From Reyranella soli (GTDB taxonomy: Bacteria; Pseudomonadota; Alphaproteobacteria; Reyranellales; Reyranellaceae): DNA of 39,645 bases. This document shows, piece after piece, positions 7,723 through 17,600 of the stretch. The notes beneath the pieces were generated by a model. The model worked only from the letters and a program-made list of their open reading frames with translations. It was not told the DNA's origin and did no database searches. Both the position numbers and the translations under genes were made by a program. Location of the stretch: positions 1 to 39,645 of the forward strand of contig NZ_BKAJ01000139.1 of NCBI RefSeq assembly GCF_007992495.1, given 5' to 3'. Positions within the stretch are counted from its first letter, which is position 1. Every line of letters starts with the position of its first letter.

Positions 7723-8952
7723 ATGCGCAGCCCCTTCGCCATCGCGGTCAACGCGCTCGGCATCACCCAGATCACGGCGTGGGGCACCAGCTTCTATTGC
7801 CTGGGCGTGCTGGCCAAGCCGATCGCGGCCGAGACCGGCTGGGCCATCAGCACGATCTTCCTGGGCTTCAGCGTGGCGCTGGTGACGATGGGCGTGATCT
7901 CGACGTCGGTCGGGCGCTTGATCGACCGCATCGGCGGGCGCGTCGTCATGTCGGCCGGCACGGTGATCGTCTCGCTCGGCCTGTTCGCGCTGGCGCAGGT
8001 TCACGGCATCGCCGCCTATTTCGTGGCCTGGGTGGTCGTGGGCATCGGCATGCGCTGCTGCCTCTACGACGCCGCCTTCGCCGCGCTGGTGCAGGTCGTG
8101 CCGAGCCGCGGCCGGCTGGCGATCTCCTATCTCACCCTCTACGGCGCCTATGCCTCCACTGTCTTCTGGGTGATCGGCCATTATCTCAACGAGGCCTATG
8201 GCTGGCGCGGCACGCTGATGCTGTTCGCGGCGATCAACCTCGTGATCTGCCTGCCGCTGAACTGGCTCGGCCTGTCCTGGCGCGAGACAGGCGCGGTAGC
8301 GACGACGGCCAAGCCCGCGGCGTCGACGTCCGAAGGTCCGGCGCTGCAAGGCCGGCAGCGCACCGTCGGCATGATCCTGTTCGCCCTCATCATGTCGCTG
8401 AACGGCTTCGTGTTTGGCGTGATCTCGCTCCAGCTCGTCCCCCTGCTCGAGGCGGCGGGGCTGGTCGGGGCAATCGCCGTGTGGGTCGCCTCCCTAAAGG
8501 GCCACGGCCAGTTCGGCGGCCGCTTGATAGAAATCTTCTTCGCCAAGAACCTCAAGGCCATGACGGTGGCCCGCATCGCCATCGGCGTGCTGCCGCCCTG
8601 CCTGGTGCTGCTGATGGTGGCGCGCGGCGAGCTCTGGCTGCTGGTCGCCTTCACGCTACTGCTGGGCGCCTCACAGGGCGTCATCACCATCGTGCGCGGC
8701 GCCGTGCCATTGGCGCTGTTCGGCGCCGAGGGCTACGGCGCGATGCTGGGGCTGATCGCCACGCCGATCCTGCTGGTCAACGCCTTCTCGCCGTCGTTGT
8801 TCGCCCTGATCGTCGACCAGATCGGCTGGCACAACGGGCTCTACGTGCTGCTGGGCTGCTCGGTCCTGACCTGGATCGCCATCGAATTGATGTCGCGCTG
8901 GTACGAAGGCGCGCGGAGTGCGACAGTGCCGGCCGGGGACAGGACAAGATGA
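7723..8952 (+). CDS. MFS transporter
   Basis: 409 residues with about 12 hydrophobic helices in two halves, joined by a polar loop near 195-215 (TTAKPAASTSEGPALQG). The cytoplasmic loop 2-3 motif of the superfamily appears as GRLIDRIGGRVVM, and a weaker copy (GGRLIEIFFAKNLKAM) follows in the second half. Overall character resembles the oxalate/formate-antiporter-like and monocarboxylate-type MFS proteins. Its position between a hydrolase and a periplasmic dehydrogenase suggests uptake or export of a small organic acid or sugar derivative; this is inference. Confidence 0.88.
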   Translation: MRSPFAIAVNALGITQITAWGTSFYCLGVLAKPIAAETGWAISTIFLGFSVALVTMGVISTSVGRLIDRIGGRVVMSAGTVIVSLGLFALAQVHGIAAYFVAWVVVGIGMRCCLYDAAFAALVQVVPSRGRLAISYLTLYGAYASTVFWVIGHYLNEAYGWRGTLMLFAAINLVICLPLNWLGLSWRETGAVATTAKPAASTSEGPALQGRQRTVGMILFALIMSLNGFVFGVISLQLVPLLEAAGLVGAIAVWVASLKGHGQFGGRLIEIFFAKNLKAMTVARIAIGVLPPCLVLLMVARGELWLLVAFTLLLGASQGVITIVRGAVPLALFGAEGYGAMLGLIATPILLVNAFSPSLFALIVDQIGWHNGLYVLLGCSVLTWIAIELMSRWYEGARSATVPAGDRTR

Positions 8953-8967
8953 TCGGGGGAGGATGCG

Positions 8968-9696
8968 ATGAGCCGTCTCTCGCGCAGGGATGTGGTCACC
9001 GCAACGGGCGCGGCGGCGGCAGCGGCGCTGGCGATTGCGCCGCCTGAAGCAGCGGCACAGCAGGCTCCACCGGCGGCTCAACCGACCGTCTATCTCTTCT
9101 TCAATACGGACGAAGTCGCCTTCATCGAAGCCGCCCTTTCGCGGCTGATCCCGGCCGACGATCAATGGCCGGGCGCACTGGAAGCGGGCGTCGCCAACTT
9201 CATCGACAAGGAGCTGAACGGCGCCTGGGGCGCCGGCGAGCGGCTCTATCGCAGCGGCCCCTGGCAGCCCGGCACGCCGAGCCAGGGCTACCAGCTTCCC
9301 TTCACACCCGCCGAACTGTTCCGCACGGCTCTCGCCGCCATCACCAAGGAGCTGGCGCGCGCCGGCACACCCTTCGCTAAAATGAGCGGCGAGCAGCAGG
9401 ACGCCTATCTGCGCAGCCTCGAAGCGGGGGCCGCGGATCTGGGCGGCGTGCCGTCGGACGTCTTCTTCGCCCATCTGTGGGACGCCCCCGTCGAAGGCTT
9501 CTTCAGCGATCCGGTCTATGGCGGCAATCGCGACATGATGGCGTGGAAGATGATCGGTTTCCCCGGCGCCTACGCCTCGTACTACGAAGTGGTCGACCAG
9601 CACGGCATGAAGCTCGACCGTGCGCCGACCAGCCTGGCCGAGGACAGCCATGGCCACGTCCATGTGCAGCCAGTCATCCCGGCAGGCCAGCGCTGA
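8968..9696 (+). CDS. Gluconate 2-dehydrogenase subunit 3-like protein (small subunit of membrane dehydrogenase)
   Basis: 242 residues with a Tat-type leader (RLSRRDVVTATG, Ala-rich core, cut near AAAQQ). The body has the features of the small subunit of three-component FAD dehydrogenases: YLFFNTDEVAFIEAALSRLIPAD, GVANFIDKELNG, and the C-terminal FFSDPVYGGNRDMMAWKMIGFPG. This subunit is needed for folding and Tat export of the flavin subunit, which lacks its own leader. GGGGAGG lies five bases before the ATG. The stop and the next ATG share one base (TGATG). Confidence 0.93.
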   Translation: MSRLSRRDVVTATGAAAAAALAIAPPEAAAQQAPPAAQPTVYLFFNTDEVAFIEAALSRLIPADDQWPGALEAGVANFIDKELNGAWGAGERLYRSGPWQPGTPSQGYQLPFTPAELFRTALAAITKELARAGTPFAKMSGEQQDAYLRSLEAGAADLGGVPSDVFFAHLWDAPVEGFFSDPVYGGNRDMMAWKMIGFPGAYASYYEVVDQHGMKLDRAPTSLAEDSHGHVHVQPVIPAGQR

Positions 9697-11465
9697 TGGC
9701 TGAGCGGCTGAAGGCGGTAGACGTCGTCACGGTCGGCGTCGGCCTGACGGGCGCCATTTTAGGCAAGGAGCTGGCGGCGACGGGCCTGAAGGTCGTCGGC
9801 CTCGAGCGTGGGCCGATGCGCGATACCGTGCCGGACTTCCAGTCGCCCGCCATCCACGACGAGCTGCGCTACGCCGTACGCAAGGCGCTGACCCAGGACA
9901 ACGTCAAGGAAGCGATGACCTTCCGCAATTCGACAGGCCAGACGGCGCTGCCGATGCGGCGCTGGCAGGGTTTCATGCCGGGCAACGGCCTGGGCGGCGC
10001 GGCCGTGCACTGGAACGGGCTCACCTGGCGATTCCAGCCGGCCGACTTCGTCTATCGCACGCATCTCGAGGGCCGCTACGGCAAGGGTTTCGTCGATTCC
10101 GATCTCACCATCCAGGATTGGGGCGTCACCTACGCCGAGCTCGAGCCGCACTACGACCGCTTCGAATATCTCTGCGGCACTTCCGGCAAGGCGGGCAACA
10201 TCAAGGGCGTCGTCCAGGCCGGCGGCAATCCCTTCGAAGGCCCGCGCTCGCGCGAGTACCCGACGCGGCCGATGAAGGAGCCCTACTACGGCGCGCTGTT
10301 CCGCAAGGGCGCCGAGAGCCTGGGCTACCATCCCTTCCCTTCGCCCGCCTCGACGCTCAGCGAGCCTTACACCAATCCCGAAGGGCTCTCCCTGCATCAA
10401 TGCGTGTTCTGCGGCTTCTGCGAGCGCTTCGCCTGCGAGCATTTCGCCAAGGCGAGCCCGCAGACCGTCATCCTGCCGGTGGCCCTGAAGAATCCCGACT
10501 ATGAGCTGCGCACCGGCTGCCAGGTGCTGCGCGTCAATCTCGACAGCACAGGCAAGAAGTCGACCGGCGTAACCTATGTCGACGCCGCCGGCCGGGAGTA
10601 CGAGCAACCGGCCGAGTTGGTGCTGATCACGGCCTATTCGCTGAACAACGTGCGCATGCTGCTGAACTCGCGCATCGGCAAGCCCTACGATCCGGTGACC
10701 GGCGAAGGCGTCGTCGGCCGTAACTACGCTTTCCAGACCATGAGCTACGCTTCGGTCTTCTATGATCAGGACGTCGTCATCAATCCCTTCATGGCCTCGG
10801 GCGCCAGCGGCACGGTGATCGACGACTTCGCCGGCGATAATTTCGACCACAAAGGGCTCGGCTTCATCGGCGGCGCCTATATCAGCGCCACCATGACCGG
10901 CGGCCGGCCGATCGAGTTCCATCCAACACCGCCCGGCACGCCGAGCTGGGGCCTGGGTTGGAAGCAGGCGGTGGCGCGCCACTACAACCACACCGTCGTG
11001 CTGACCTGCCACGGCTCCTCGCATCCGATGCGCGGCAACTGCCTTGACCTCGATCCGACCTACAAGGATGCGTGGGGCCAGCCGCTGCTGCGCGTGACCT
11101 TCGACTTCCCGCAGAACGACGTGCGCATGTCGCGCTACGTCACCGACAAGGCGGTGGGCATCGGCCGCGCCATGGGCGGCAAGATCGTGGCGGGGGCGCC
11201 GCGCGAACGCCCTTATGACTCGACGATCTACCAGACGACGCACAACACCGGCGGCGCCATCATGGGCAACGATCCCACGACCAGCGCCGTCAACCGCTAC
11301 CTGCAGAGCTGGGACGTGCCCAACGTGTTCGTGGTCGGCGCCTCGGCCTATCCGCACAACGCCTCGTACAATCCGACCGGCACGGTCGGCGCCCTCACCT
11401 ACTGGGCGCTCGACGCGATCAAGAACCGGTACCTGAAGGCGCCGGGAGCGCTGGTGCCGAGATGA
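9696..11465 (+). CDS. GMC-family FAD dehydrogenase, large subunit (gluconate/glucose/fructose dehydrogenase-like)
   Basis: 589 residues. The FAD dinucleotide loop is VGVGLTGAILGKELAATG near the N-terminus and LERG ends the second strand. At 236-247 is C-x2-C-x2-C-x4-C (CVFCGFCERFAC), the cluster region that holds a 3Fe-4S centre in bacterial FAD-glucose dehydrogenase. The GMC C-terminal domain shows His516 in THNTGG and His554 in PHNASYNPTGT, the expected active-site pair. The enzyme should oxidise a sugar, sugar acid or alcohol in the periplasm and pass electrons through Fe-S to the cytochrome encoded next. It overlaps that gene by four bases. The exact substrate cannot be read from the sequence. 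Confidence 0.93.
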   Translation: MAERLKAVDVVTVGVGLTGAILGKELAATGLKVVGLERGPMRDTVPDFQSPAIHDELRYAVRKALTQDNVKEAMTFRNSTGQTALPMRRWQGFMPGNGLGGAAVHWNGLTWRFQPADFVYRTHLEGRYGKGFVDSDLTIQDWGVTYAELEPHYDRFEYLCGTSGKAGNIKGVVQAGGNPFEGPRSREYPTRPMKEPYYGALFRKGAESLGYHPFPSPASTLSEPYTNPEGLSLHQCVFCGFCERFACEHFAKASPQTVILPVALKNPDYELRTGCQVLRVNLDSTGKKSTGVTYVDAAGREYEQPAELVLITAYSLNNVRMLLNSRIGKPYDPVTGEGVVGRNYAFQTMSYASVFYDQDVVINPFMASGASGTVIDDFAGDNFDHKGLGFIGGAYISATMTGGRPIEFHPTPPGTPSWGLGWKQAVARHYNHTVVLTCHGSSHPMRGNCLDLDPTYKDAWGQPLLRVTFDFPQNDVRMSRYVTDKAVGIGRAMGGKIVAGAPRERPYDSTIYQTTHNTGGAIMGNDPTTSAVNRYLQSWDVPNVFVVGASAYPHNASYNPTGTVGALTYWALDAIKNRYLKAPGALVPR

Positions 11466-12118
11466 AGCTCGGACCCTGGATCGGCGCCGCCGTGGCGATG
11501 TTCGGCCTCGCGGCGCAAGCGCAGGACAACCTCAAGCGCGGCGCCGACATTGCCGCCAATGGCGCAGGCGACAACGTCCCAGCCTGCTCCGGGTGCCACG
11601 CCCAGAACGGCATCGCCGGCGGCAGCGGCGCCTTTCCCCGGCTGGCCGGGCAGTCCGCCTGGTACATGGCGAGGCAGTTCGCCGACTACGCATCGGGCGC
11701 ACGCAACAGTGCGCTCATGGGACCGATCGCCAAGGCGCTGTCGGCCGCCGACGGTGCCGCCGTGGCGGCATATTATGCGAGCGCCAAGGGGCCATTCGTG
11801 TTCAACAACCGCGCGGACGCCACGCTGATCGAGCGCGGCCGTCAACTGGCACGCGTCGGCGACCAGGCGAAGCAGCTGGCGGCGTGCAACAACTGCCATG
11901 GTCCTGGCGGCATCGGAGGCTTTCCTGCGATCCCCTTCCTTGCCGGGCAGTATGCGGACTACATCGCGCTACAATTGCAGATGTGGAAGTCGGGCTCGCG
12001 CAAGGACGGCGCCGACAGCATGGCCGACATCGCCAAGCGACTGAGCGACCAGGACATGGCGGCGGTCGCCGCCTATTACCAGCAGCTTCGCGAAGCGCCG
12101 ACGCAGGCGGCGAAGTAG
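11462..12118 (+). CDS. Diheme cytochrome c subunit of the dehydrogenase
   Basis: 218 residues with a Sec signal peptide (residues 1-20, ending AAQA|QDN). There are two c-type heme sites, CSGCH at 42-46 and CNNCH at 142-146, each followed by the Pro/Met pattern of class I cytochromes (LAGQ..., ALMGPIAKALS and SMADIAKRLS). Two tandem cytochrome c domains of about 100 residues result. Gluconate and fructose dehydrogenases usually use a three-heme subunit with a C-terminal anchor; this one has two hemes and no anchor helix, resembling cytochrome c4. It probably relays electrons to a quinone reductase or oxidase. Confidence 0.92.
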   Translation: MKLGPWIGAAVAMFGLAAQAQDNLKRGADIAANGAGDNVPACSGCHAQNGIAGGSGAFPRLAGQSAWYMARQFADYASGARNSALMGPIAKALSAADGAAVAAYYASAKGPFVFNNRADATLIERGRQLARVGDQAKQLAACNNCHGPGGIGGFPAIPFLAGQYADYIALQLQMWKSGSRKDGADSMADIAKRLSDQDMAAVAAYYQQLREAPTQAAK

Positions 12119-12222
12119 ATCACAACGCCATCGTCATCGTCGGCCACGGCCTTGTTCCACAGTGCGATCACCGTTGACCATCCCTTGCGGTGCAGGTGGC
12201 GCCTTCGCTACGGTCCGCCCGC

Positions 12223-12738
12223 ATGAAATTACCTCCTTACCCCATGGTCGAACTCGACCTGTCGGCGCCGTTCGACCAGCACCGCGCCACCGTGCTGCCG
12301 GAGTGGATCGACTGGAACGGCCACATGAACGTCGGCTTCTATGTCGTCGCCTTCGACAAGGCGACCGACACGCTGTGCAACCAGTTCGGCTGCAGCTGGG
12401 AGTACACGCGCGAGAAGATCGGCATGACCTTCGTGCTCGAGGCGCACGTCACCTACGACCGCGAGGTCAAGGAGGGCGATCCGCTGCGCATCACCAGCCA
12501 GATCCTCGACCACGACGCCAAGCGCTTGCATTTCATCCATTGCATGTATCACGAAGCCGAGGGCTATCTCGCCGCCACCAACGAGTTGATGATGATGCAC
12601 ATCGACTACGAGACGCGCCGTTCGGCGCCGTGGCCCGAATGGGCGATGGAGCGCATCGACAAGCTCGCGGCCGCGCACAAGAAGTTGCCGACGCCATCAC
12701 AGGCCGGCCGTCTCATCGGCATCAAGAGGAAGAAGTAG
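12223..12738 (+). CDS. Acyl-CoA thioesterase, hotdog fold (first of a tandem pair)
   Basis: 171 residues with the 4HBT signature LPEWIDWNGHMNVGFYV and a second conserved block FVLEAHVTYDREVKEGDPL. It resembles the thioesterase family related to carnitine/betainyl-CoA hydrolysis. A GTG at 12190 would add 11 residues, but the ATG at 12223 aligns with the paralog that follows; neither has a strong ribosome site. The next gene starts three bases after the stop. About 100 bases separate it from the cytochrome gene, so it may or may not share that transcript. Confidence 0.85.
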   Translation: MKLPPYPMVELDLSAPFDQHRATVLPEWIDWNGHMNVGFYVVAFDKATDTLCNQFGCSWEYTREKIGMTFVLEAHVTYDREVKEGDPLRITSQILDHDAKRLHFIHCMYHEAEGYLAATNELMMMHIDYETRRSAPWPEWAMERIDKLAAAHKKLPTPSQAGRLIGIKRKK

Positions 12739-12741
12739 CGT

Positions 12742-13260
12742 ATGCTCGATTCACTGCCCTACGAGTTGCCCGAGCTGGTCACCCGGGCGCCGCTCGACAC
12801 TCATACGTCGACGGTGCTGCCCGAATGGGTCGACTGGAACGGCCACATGAACGTCGCCTTCTACGTCACCGCCTTCGACCAGGCCTCGGGCGCCTTCATG
12901 CGCAACATGGGGCTGGGCCGGCGTTACGTCGACGGCAAGCTCGGCATGACCTTCGTGCTGGAGACCCACGTCACCTACGACCGCGAGATGCGCGAGGGCG
13001 CGCCGATGCGCTTTGCGACGCAGCTTCTCGCGCGCGACGCCAAGAAGGTCCATCTCTTCCACGAGATGTACCACGGCGAGCAGGGCTATCTGGCCGCGAC
13101 CAACGAGACGATCGTGATGAACATCGACTATGCCAGCCGCCGCTCGGCGCCCTGGCCGATCCCTGTCGCGGCGCGGCTGGAAGAGCTGTGGCAGGCGCAC
13201 AAGGACCTGCCGCGGCCGGCCAAGGCCGGCCGGGTCATGGCGCTGTCTCAGAAGAAGTGA
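12742..13260 (+). CDS. Acyl-CoA thioesterase, hotdog fold (second of a tandem pair)
   Basis: 172 residues and clearly paralogous to the preceding gene: LPEWVDWNGHMNVAFYV, GMTFVLETHVTYDREMREG, GYLAATNE and RRSAPWP recur in register. The pair likely arose by local duplication and may form a heteromeric hotdog assembly or split substrate range. Differences cluster in the N-terminal and substrate-tunnel parts (GAFMRNMGLGRRYVDG versus TLCNQFGCSWEYTRE). Its last 26 bases overlap the convergent AraC gene. Confidence 0.87.
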   Translation: MLDSLPYELPELVTRAPLDTHTSTVLPEWVDWNGHMNVAFYVTAFDQASGAFMRNMGLGRRYVDGKLGMTFVLETHVTYDREMREGAPMRFATQLLARDAKKVHLFHEMYHGEQGYLAATNETIVMNIDYASRRSAPWPIPVAARLEELWQAHKDLPRPAKAGRVMALSQKK

Positions 13261-14047
13261 GGGTCCGGCGATAGGCGGTCGGCGTGATGCCGGTCGCCTT
13301 GTGGAAGGCCGTGGTGAACGAGCTCGTCTCGCCGTAGCCCACGATCCGCCCGATATCGGTCACCGACGCCGTGGGCTGTGCCAGCAGATGCTTGGCGCGC
13401 TCGATGCGGCGGTTGCTGTGATAGCGATGCGGCGGCAGGCCGACCGACTGCTTGAAGGCGCGACAGAAGTGGTACGGGCTGAGCCCGACCAGCCGCGCCA
13501 GAGTGCAAAGCGATATCGGCTCGGCGAGATGCTCTTCGATATAGACCGTGACGGCGCGCTGCTGCCAGGCCGCGAGCCCTCCCTTGGCGAGCGCTTCGCT
13601 TCGTGACGTGGCGGTGAGCCGAACGAGCTCATGCGTCAGGACCGTTCCGAGCGCCTCCAGATAGTGGTCGTCGTCGAAGTCCGTATCGTCGATCAGCCGG
13701 CCGAGTTTCAGCGCCGTATCCGCGAGGGCCGCATCCTCGAAGGCCATCCGAGGCGCCAAGGGTGGGGATGCCGGCATCGCGGCCGGATCGACATAGACGT
13801 AGACGACACGCATGGCCGCGCATGGTTCGTGCCACTCTCGGTACGCGTGACCGGCAGGCACGAAGGCGAGCTTCCGAGGACCCCGCTCGTATGCGGCAAG
13901 CAGGTGCCGCGGCCCGCTATAGTGAAAGTCCAGCCTGGCCCGCTTCGTGGCCTGTACGCTTTCGGCGATCATGCCATTCCAGACGCGGCTGCGGCGCTTC
14001 ACGGCGTCGCTCGGCTGGACCATTACGCCCTGATCGACGATTGGCAT
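13235..14047 (-). CDS. AraC-family transcriptional regulator
   Basis: 270 residues. The C-terminal ~100 residues hold two helix-turn-helix units: LCTLARLVGLSPYHFCRAFK with GLPPHRYHSNRRIERAKHLL, and SVTDIGRIVGYGETSSFTTA followed by GITPTAYRR. The N-terminal ~150 residues look like a cupin-type sensor (FHYSGPRHLLAAYERG, FVPAGHAYREWHEP). GGAGG lies eight bases upstream of the ATG. Its target is unknown; the neighbouring thioesterases converge on it, so control of them would not be by a shared promoter. Confidence 0.9.
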   Translation of the reverse strand: MPIVDQGVMVQPSDAVKRRSRVWNGMIAESVQATKRARLDFHYSGPRHLLAAYERGPRKLAFVPAGHAYREWHEPCAAMRVVYVYVDPAAMPASPPLAPRMAFEDAALADTALKLGRLIDDTDFDDDHYLEALGTVLTHELVRLTATSRSEALAKGGLAAWQQRAVTVYIEEHLAEPISLCTLARLVGLSPYHFCRAFKQSVGLPPHRYHSNRRIERAKHLLAQPTASVTDIGRIVGYGETSSFTTAFHKATGITPTAYRRTLTSSETAP

Positions 14048-14206
14048 GGATGCGACCTCCGACTGCCCTGTGGGCGAGACGGATCCAAGTTATTCCTGCA
14101 GGAGCTCGCATTGGAGGTCGCATTGGTATGAGGCGTTCATACGTTGGTCTGGCGGCGCTTCGCCGCCGGGCCGATTGTCGACCGCGGCGGCGAAGCCTCG
14201 TGCCGG

Positions 14207-14515
14207 TCAGCCACGTGTCGGTACGGGGATGTTGGCGTCGCGCAGCCTCTGCTCGAGCACCGGGATCGCCGGCTGGGCGTCGCCCTCGAGGCACTGGGCG
14301 ATGGCGACGGCGGTCGCGTTGCCGACGTCCGAGCGGCCGTACTTGAAGACGCCGTCGTAGTAGCCGCCCGAATATGTGGCGGCCAGCAGGTGGCAGTACT
14401 CCTGATCGCTCATCGGCGACGACATGGGAGTCTGGGCATTGCTGGTCGTGGCGAAGCCGAGGCCGACCACCAAGGCGGTGACTGCGGCAGCGGACAGAGA
14501 GGTGAGCTTTTTCAT
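14207..14515 (-). CDS. Small exported hypothetical protein
   Basis: 102 residues with a good signal peptide (MKKLTSLSAAAVTALVVGLG...TSNAQ|TPM). The mature part of about 75 residues has two Cys (EYCHLL and AQCLEG) that could form a disulfide, plus an aromatic stretch YSGGYYDGVFKYG. AAAGG precedes the start. I recognise no domain. The 159 bases between this gene and the AraC gene and the 134 bases before the RND gene show no further ORF or clear hairpin. Confidence 0.75.
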   Translation of the reverse strand: MKKLTSLSAAAVTALVVGLGFATTSNAQTPMSSPMSDQEYCHLLAATYSGGYYDGVFKYGRSDVGNATAVAIAQCLEGDAQPAIPVLEQRLRDANIPVPTRG

Positions 14516-14649
14516 TTGAGGGACCTTTCATCGTTTGCCGGGAAGCGCCGATTGGCTCCCGCGCATGTCGAGGATCTATGGATCCCACCACGCGCTCGCT
14601 TGCGCCGGATTGCCGACACTTGCTTGGTGTTGTCGAAAGACGACGCCCG

Positions 14650-17600
14650 TCAGGCGGTGCGCGCCGGACGCCGGCGCAGCCGATCGAGATAGAGAAACAC
14701 CACGGGTGTCGTGTAGAGCGTCATGAGCTGGCTGACGACGAGGCCGCCGACGATCGCATAGCCCAGCGGCTGGCGGATCTCCGATCCAGCCCCGCTGCCC
14801 AGCATCAGCGGAACGGCGCCCAGCAGAGCCGCCATGGTCGTCATCAGGATCGGCCGGAAGCGCTGGACGCAGGCCTGGTAGATCGCCTGTTCGGGCGACA
14901 ATCCCTGCTGGCGCTCGGCCTGCAGCGCGAAGTCGACCAGCATGATGCCGTTCTTCTTGACGATGCCGATCAACAGGATGATGCCGACCAAGGCGATGAC
15001 GCTGAGATCGAAGCCGACCGCCATCAGCATCAGCAGCGCGCCGACTCCAGCCGACGGCAGCGTCGACAGGATCGTCACGGGATGGATGGCGCTCTCGTAG
15101 AGCATCCCAAGGATGAGATAGATCACGACCAGGGCGGCCAGGATCAGCAGCGGCGTGCTGGAGAGCGACGCCTGGAAGGCCTGGGCGTTGCCCTGGAAGC
15201 CGGTGGCAAGCGATGCGGGCTTGCCGAGCTGGCGTCCCGCCTGCTGGATGGCGGCAACCGCGTCGCCGATCGCGACGCCCGGGGCGAGGTTGAAGGAGAT
15301 CGTCACCGAGGGGAACTGGCCCTGATGATTGACCACGAGAGGCGAGACCTTCACGTCGCTCTTGGTCAAGGTCTTGAGCGGGACCTGCTGGCCGGCGGCC
15401 GAACGCACATAGATGTCGCTCAACGCCTCCGGACCGTTCTGGAAGCGCGGCAGCACCTCCAGGATGACATGATACTGGTTGAGCATGGTGAACATGGTCG
15501 ACACGATGCGCTGGCCGAAGGCGTCGTTGAGCGTGTTGTCCACCGTCGCCGGCAGGATGCCGTAGCTCGACGCGACCTCACGGTTGACGGCGATGTCGAG
15601 CAGCGGACCGGCATTCTCCTGGTCGGTCGTGAGGTCGATGATGCCGGGAATGGCCTTCATCTTCTCCAGGTAGAGCGCGGCCCAGTGATTGAGCTCGCCG
15701 GGATCGGAATCGGACAGGGTGAACTGGTACTGCGTCTTGGCGAGCCTGGCGCCGACGGTGATGTCCTGGGCAGCCTGCATGTAGAGCGTGATGCCCTCGA
15801 CCTTGGCGAGCCGCGCCTGCAGTCGGCGGATGACCTGGTCGGCCGTCGCATCGCGCTGGCCGTACGGCTTCAGCGCGATGAACACGCGCCCGCTGTTGAG
15901 GGTGGTGGTGCCACCGCCTGCACCGATCGCCGAGCCGACCGACGCGACCGCCGGGTCCTTGAGCACGGCATCGATCACAGCCTGCTGGCGCTGCACCATT
16001 GCCGGATAGGAGATGTCCTGCGCCGCCTCGCTCAGGCCCAGGATCAGGCCGGTGTCCTGCTGCGGGAAGAAGCCCTTGGGAATGACGACATAGAGCCAGC
16101 CCGTCAGCACCACCGTGCCGATCATGACCAGCAGCGTGACCAGGCGATGGCGCAGCACGACCTTGAGCCCGGCCTCGTAGAGGCCAAGCAACCCATCGAA
16201 GGCGCGCTCGGAAAGCCGGTACAGGCGGCCATGGGCGCCCTGCCTGTCGTGCGGCTTCAGCAGGCGCGCGCACATCATCGGCGTCAGGGTCAGCGAGATC
16301 ACAAGCGACAGCACCAGCGACACGCTGACCGCGACGGCAAATTCGCGGAACAGCAATCCGACATAGCCGCCCATCAGGAACAGCGGGATGAAGACCGCGA
16401 TCAGCGACAGCGTGATCGAGACGATGGTGAAGCCGATCTCGCTGGCGCCGGCCAGCGCCGCCTGAACGGGCGAAGCGCCCTGCTCCAGGTGGCGGACCGT
16501 GTTCTCGATGACGACGACGGCGTCGTCGACCACGAAGCCGACGGCGATCGACAGCGCCATCAACGACAGATTGTCGAGGCTGTAGCCCAGCTCATAGAGC
16601 ACGGCGAAGGTGCCGATCAGGGACAGCGGCACGGTAATGGCGGGGATGATCGTCGCCCAGACATTGCGCAGGAAAAGGAAGATCACCATCACCACCAGCG
16701 CCACCGTGAGCACGAGCGTGAACTGCACGTCGCTGACCGAGGCACGGATCGTCTCGGTGCGGTCGGAGATGACGTCCACCTTGAGGGATGCCGGCACTGA
16801 TGCCTGGAGCACCGGCAACATCTCCTTCACCCGCGCGACGGTGTCGATGACGTTGGCTCCCGGTTGACGCTGGACCGCCAGGATGATGGCGCGTTTGTGG
16901 TTGAACCAGCCCGCGACCAGGTTGTTTTCCGGCCCGTCGATGGCACGGCCGACGTCGCGCACGCGCACCGGCGAGCCGTTGCGATAGGCGAGGATCAGCG
17001 AGTTGTAGGATTCGGGATCGAGCAGCTGGTCGTTGGTGTTGATGGTGTAGGTCTGCCGCGGACCGTTCAGCGTGCCCCTCGGCATGTCCACATTGGCCTG
17101 GGCGATGACATTGCGCGCGTCCTCCAGGCTGATGCCGCGCGAGGCGAGCGCCTGCGGATCGAGCTGGACGCGAATCGCGGGCTTCTGCTGGCCGCCGATG
17201 CCGACGATGCCGACGCCGGGGATCTGCGAGATCTTCTGGACCAGGATGTTCTCGGCATAGGCGTCGACGACGGTCAGCGGCAAGCTGTCGGAGGTGACGG
17301 CGAGCACCAGGATCGGCGTGTCCGCCGGGTTCACCTTGCGGATGGTCGGTGGGTAGGGCAGCCCGGTCGGCAGTTGCGCCGATGCCGCGTTGATGGCCGA
17401 GAGCGCATCGGTCGCTGCCCCGTCGATCGAGCGGCCGAGGTCGAACTGCAGGGTGATCTGAGTGAAGCCCAGCGCGCTCGCCGAGGTCATCTGGACCAGG
17501 CCCGGGATCTGCCCGAACTGCAGCTCGAGCGGCGTCGCCACTGACGAGGCCATGGTCTGCGGATCGGCGCCGGGAAGCTGGGCGGTGACCTGGAGCGTCG

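Noticed and set aside
9759..11357. A 532-codon - strand frame opposite the GMC dehydrogenase
   Set aside because: Shadow of a gene with clear FAD, Fe-S and active-site motifs.
14578..16800. A 740-codon open frame on the + strand opposite the RND permease
   Set aside because: His/Asp/Arg/Gln-rich and without any domain; it is the antisense shadow of a clear RND gene in GC-rich DNA.
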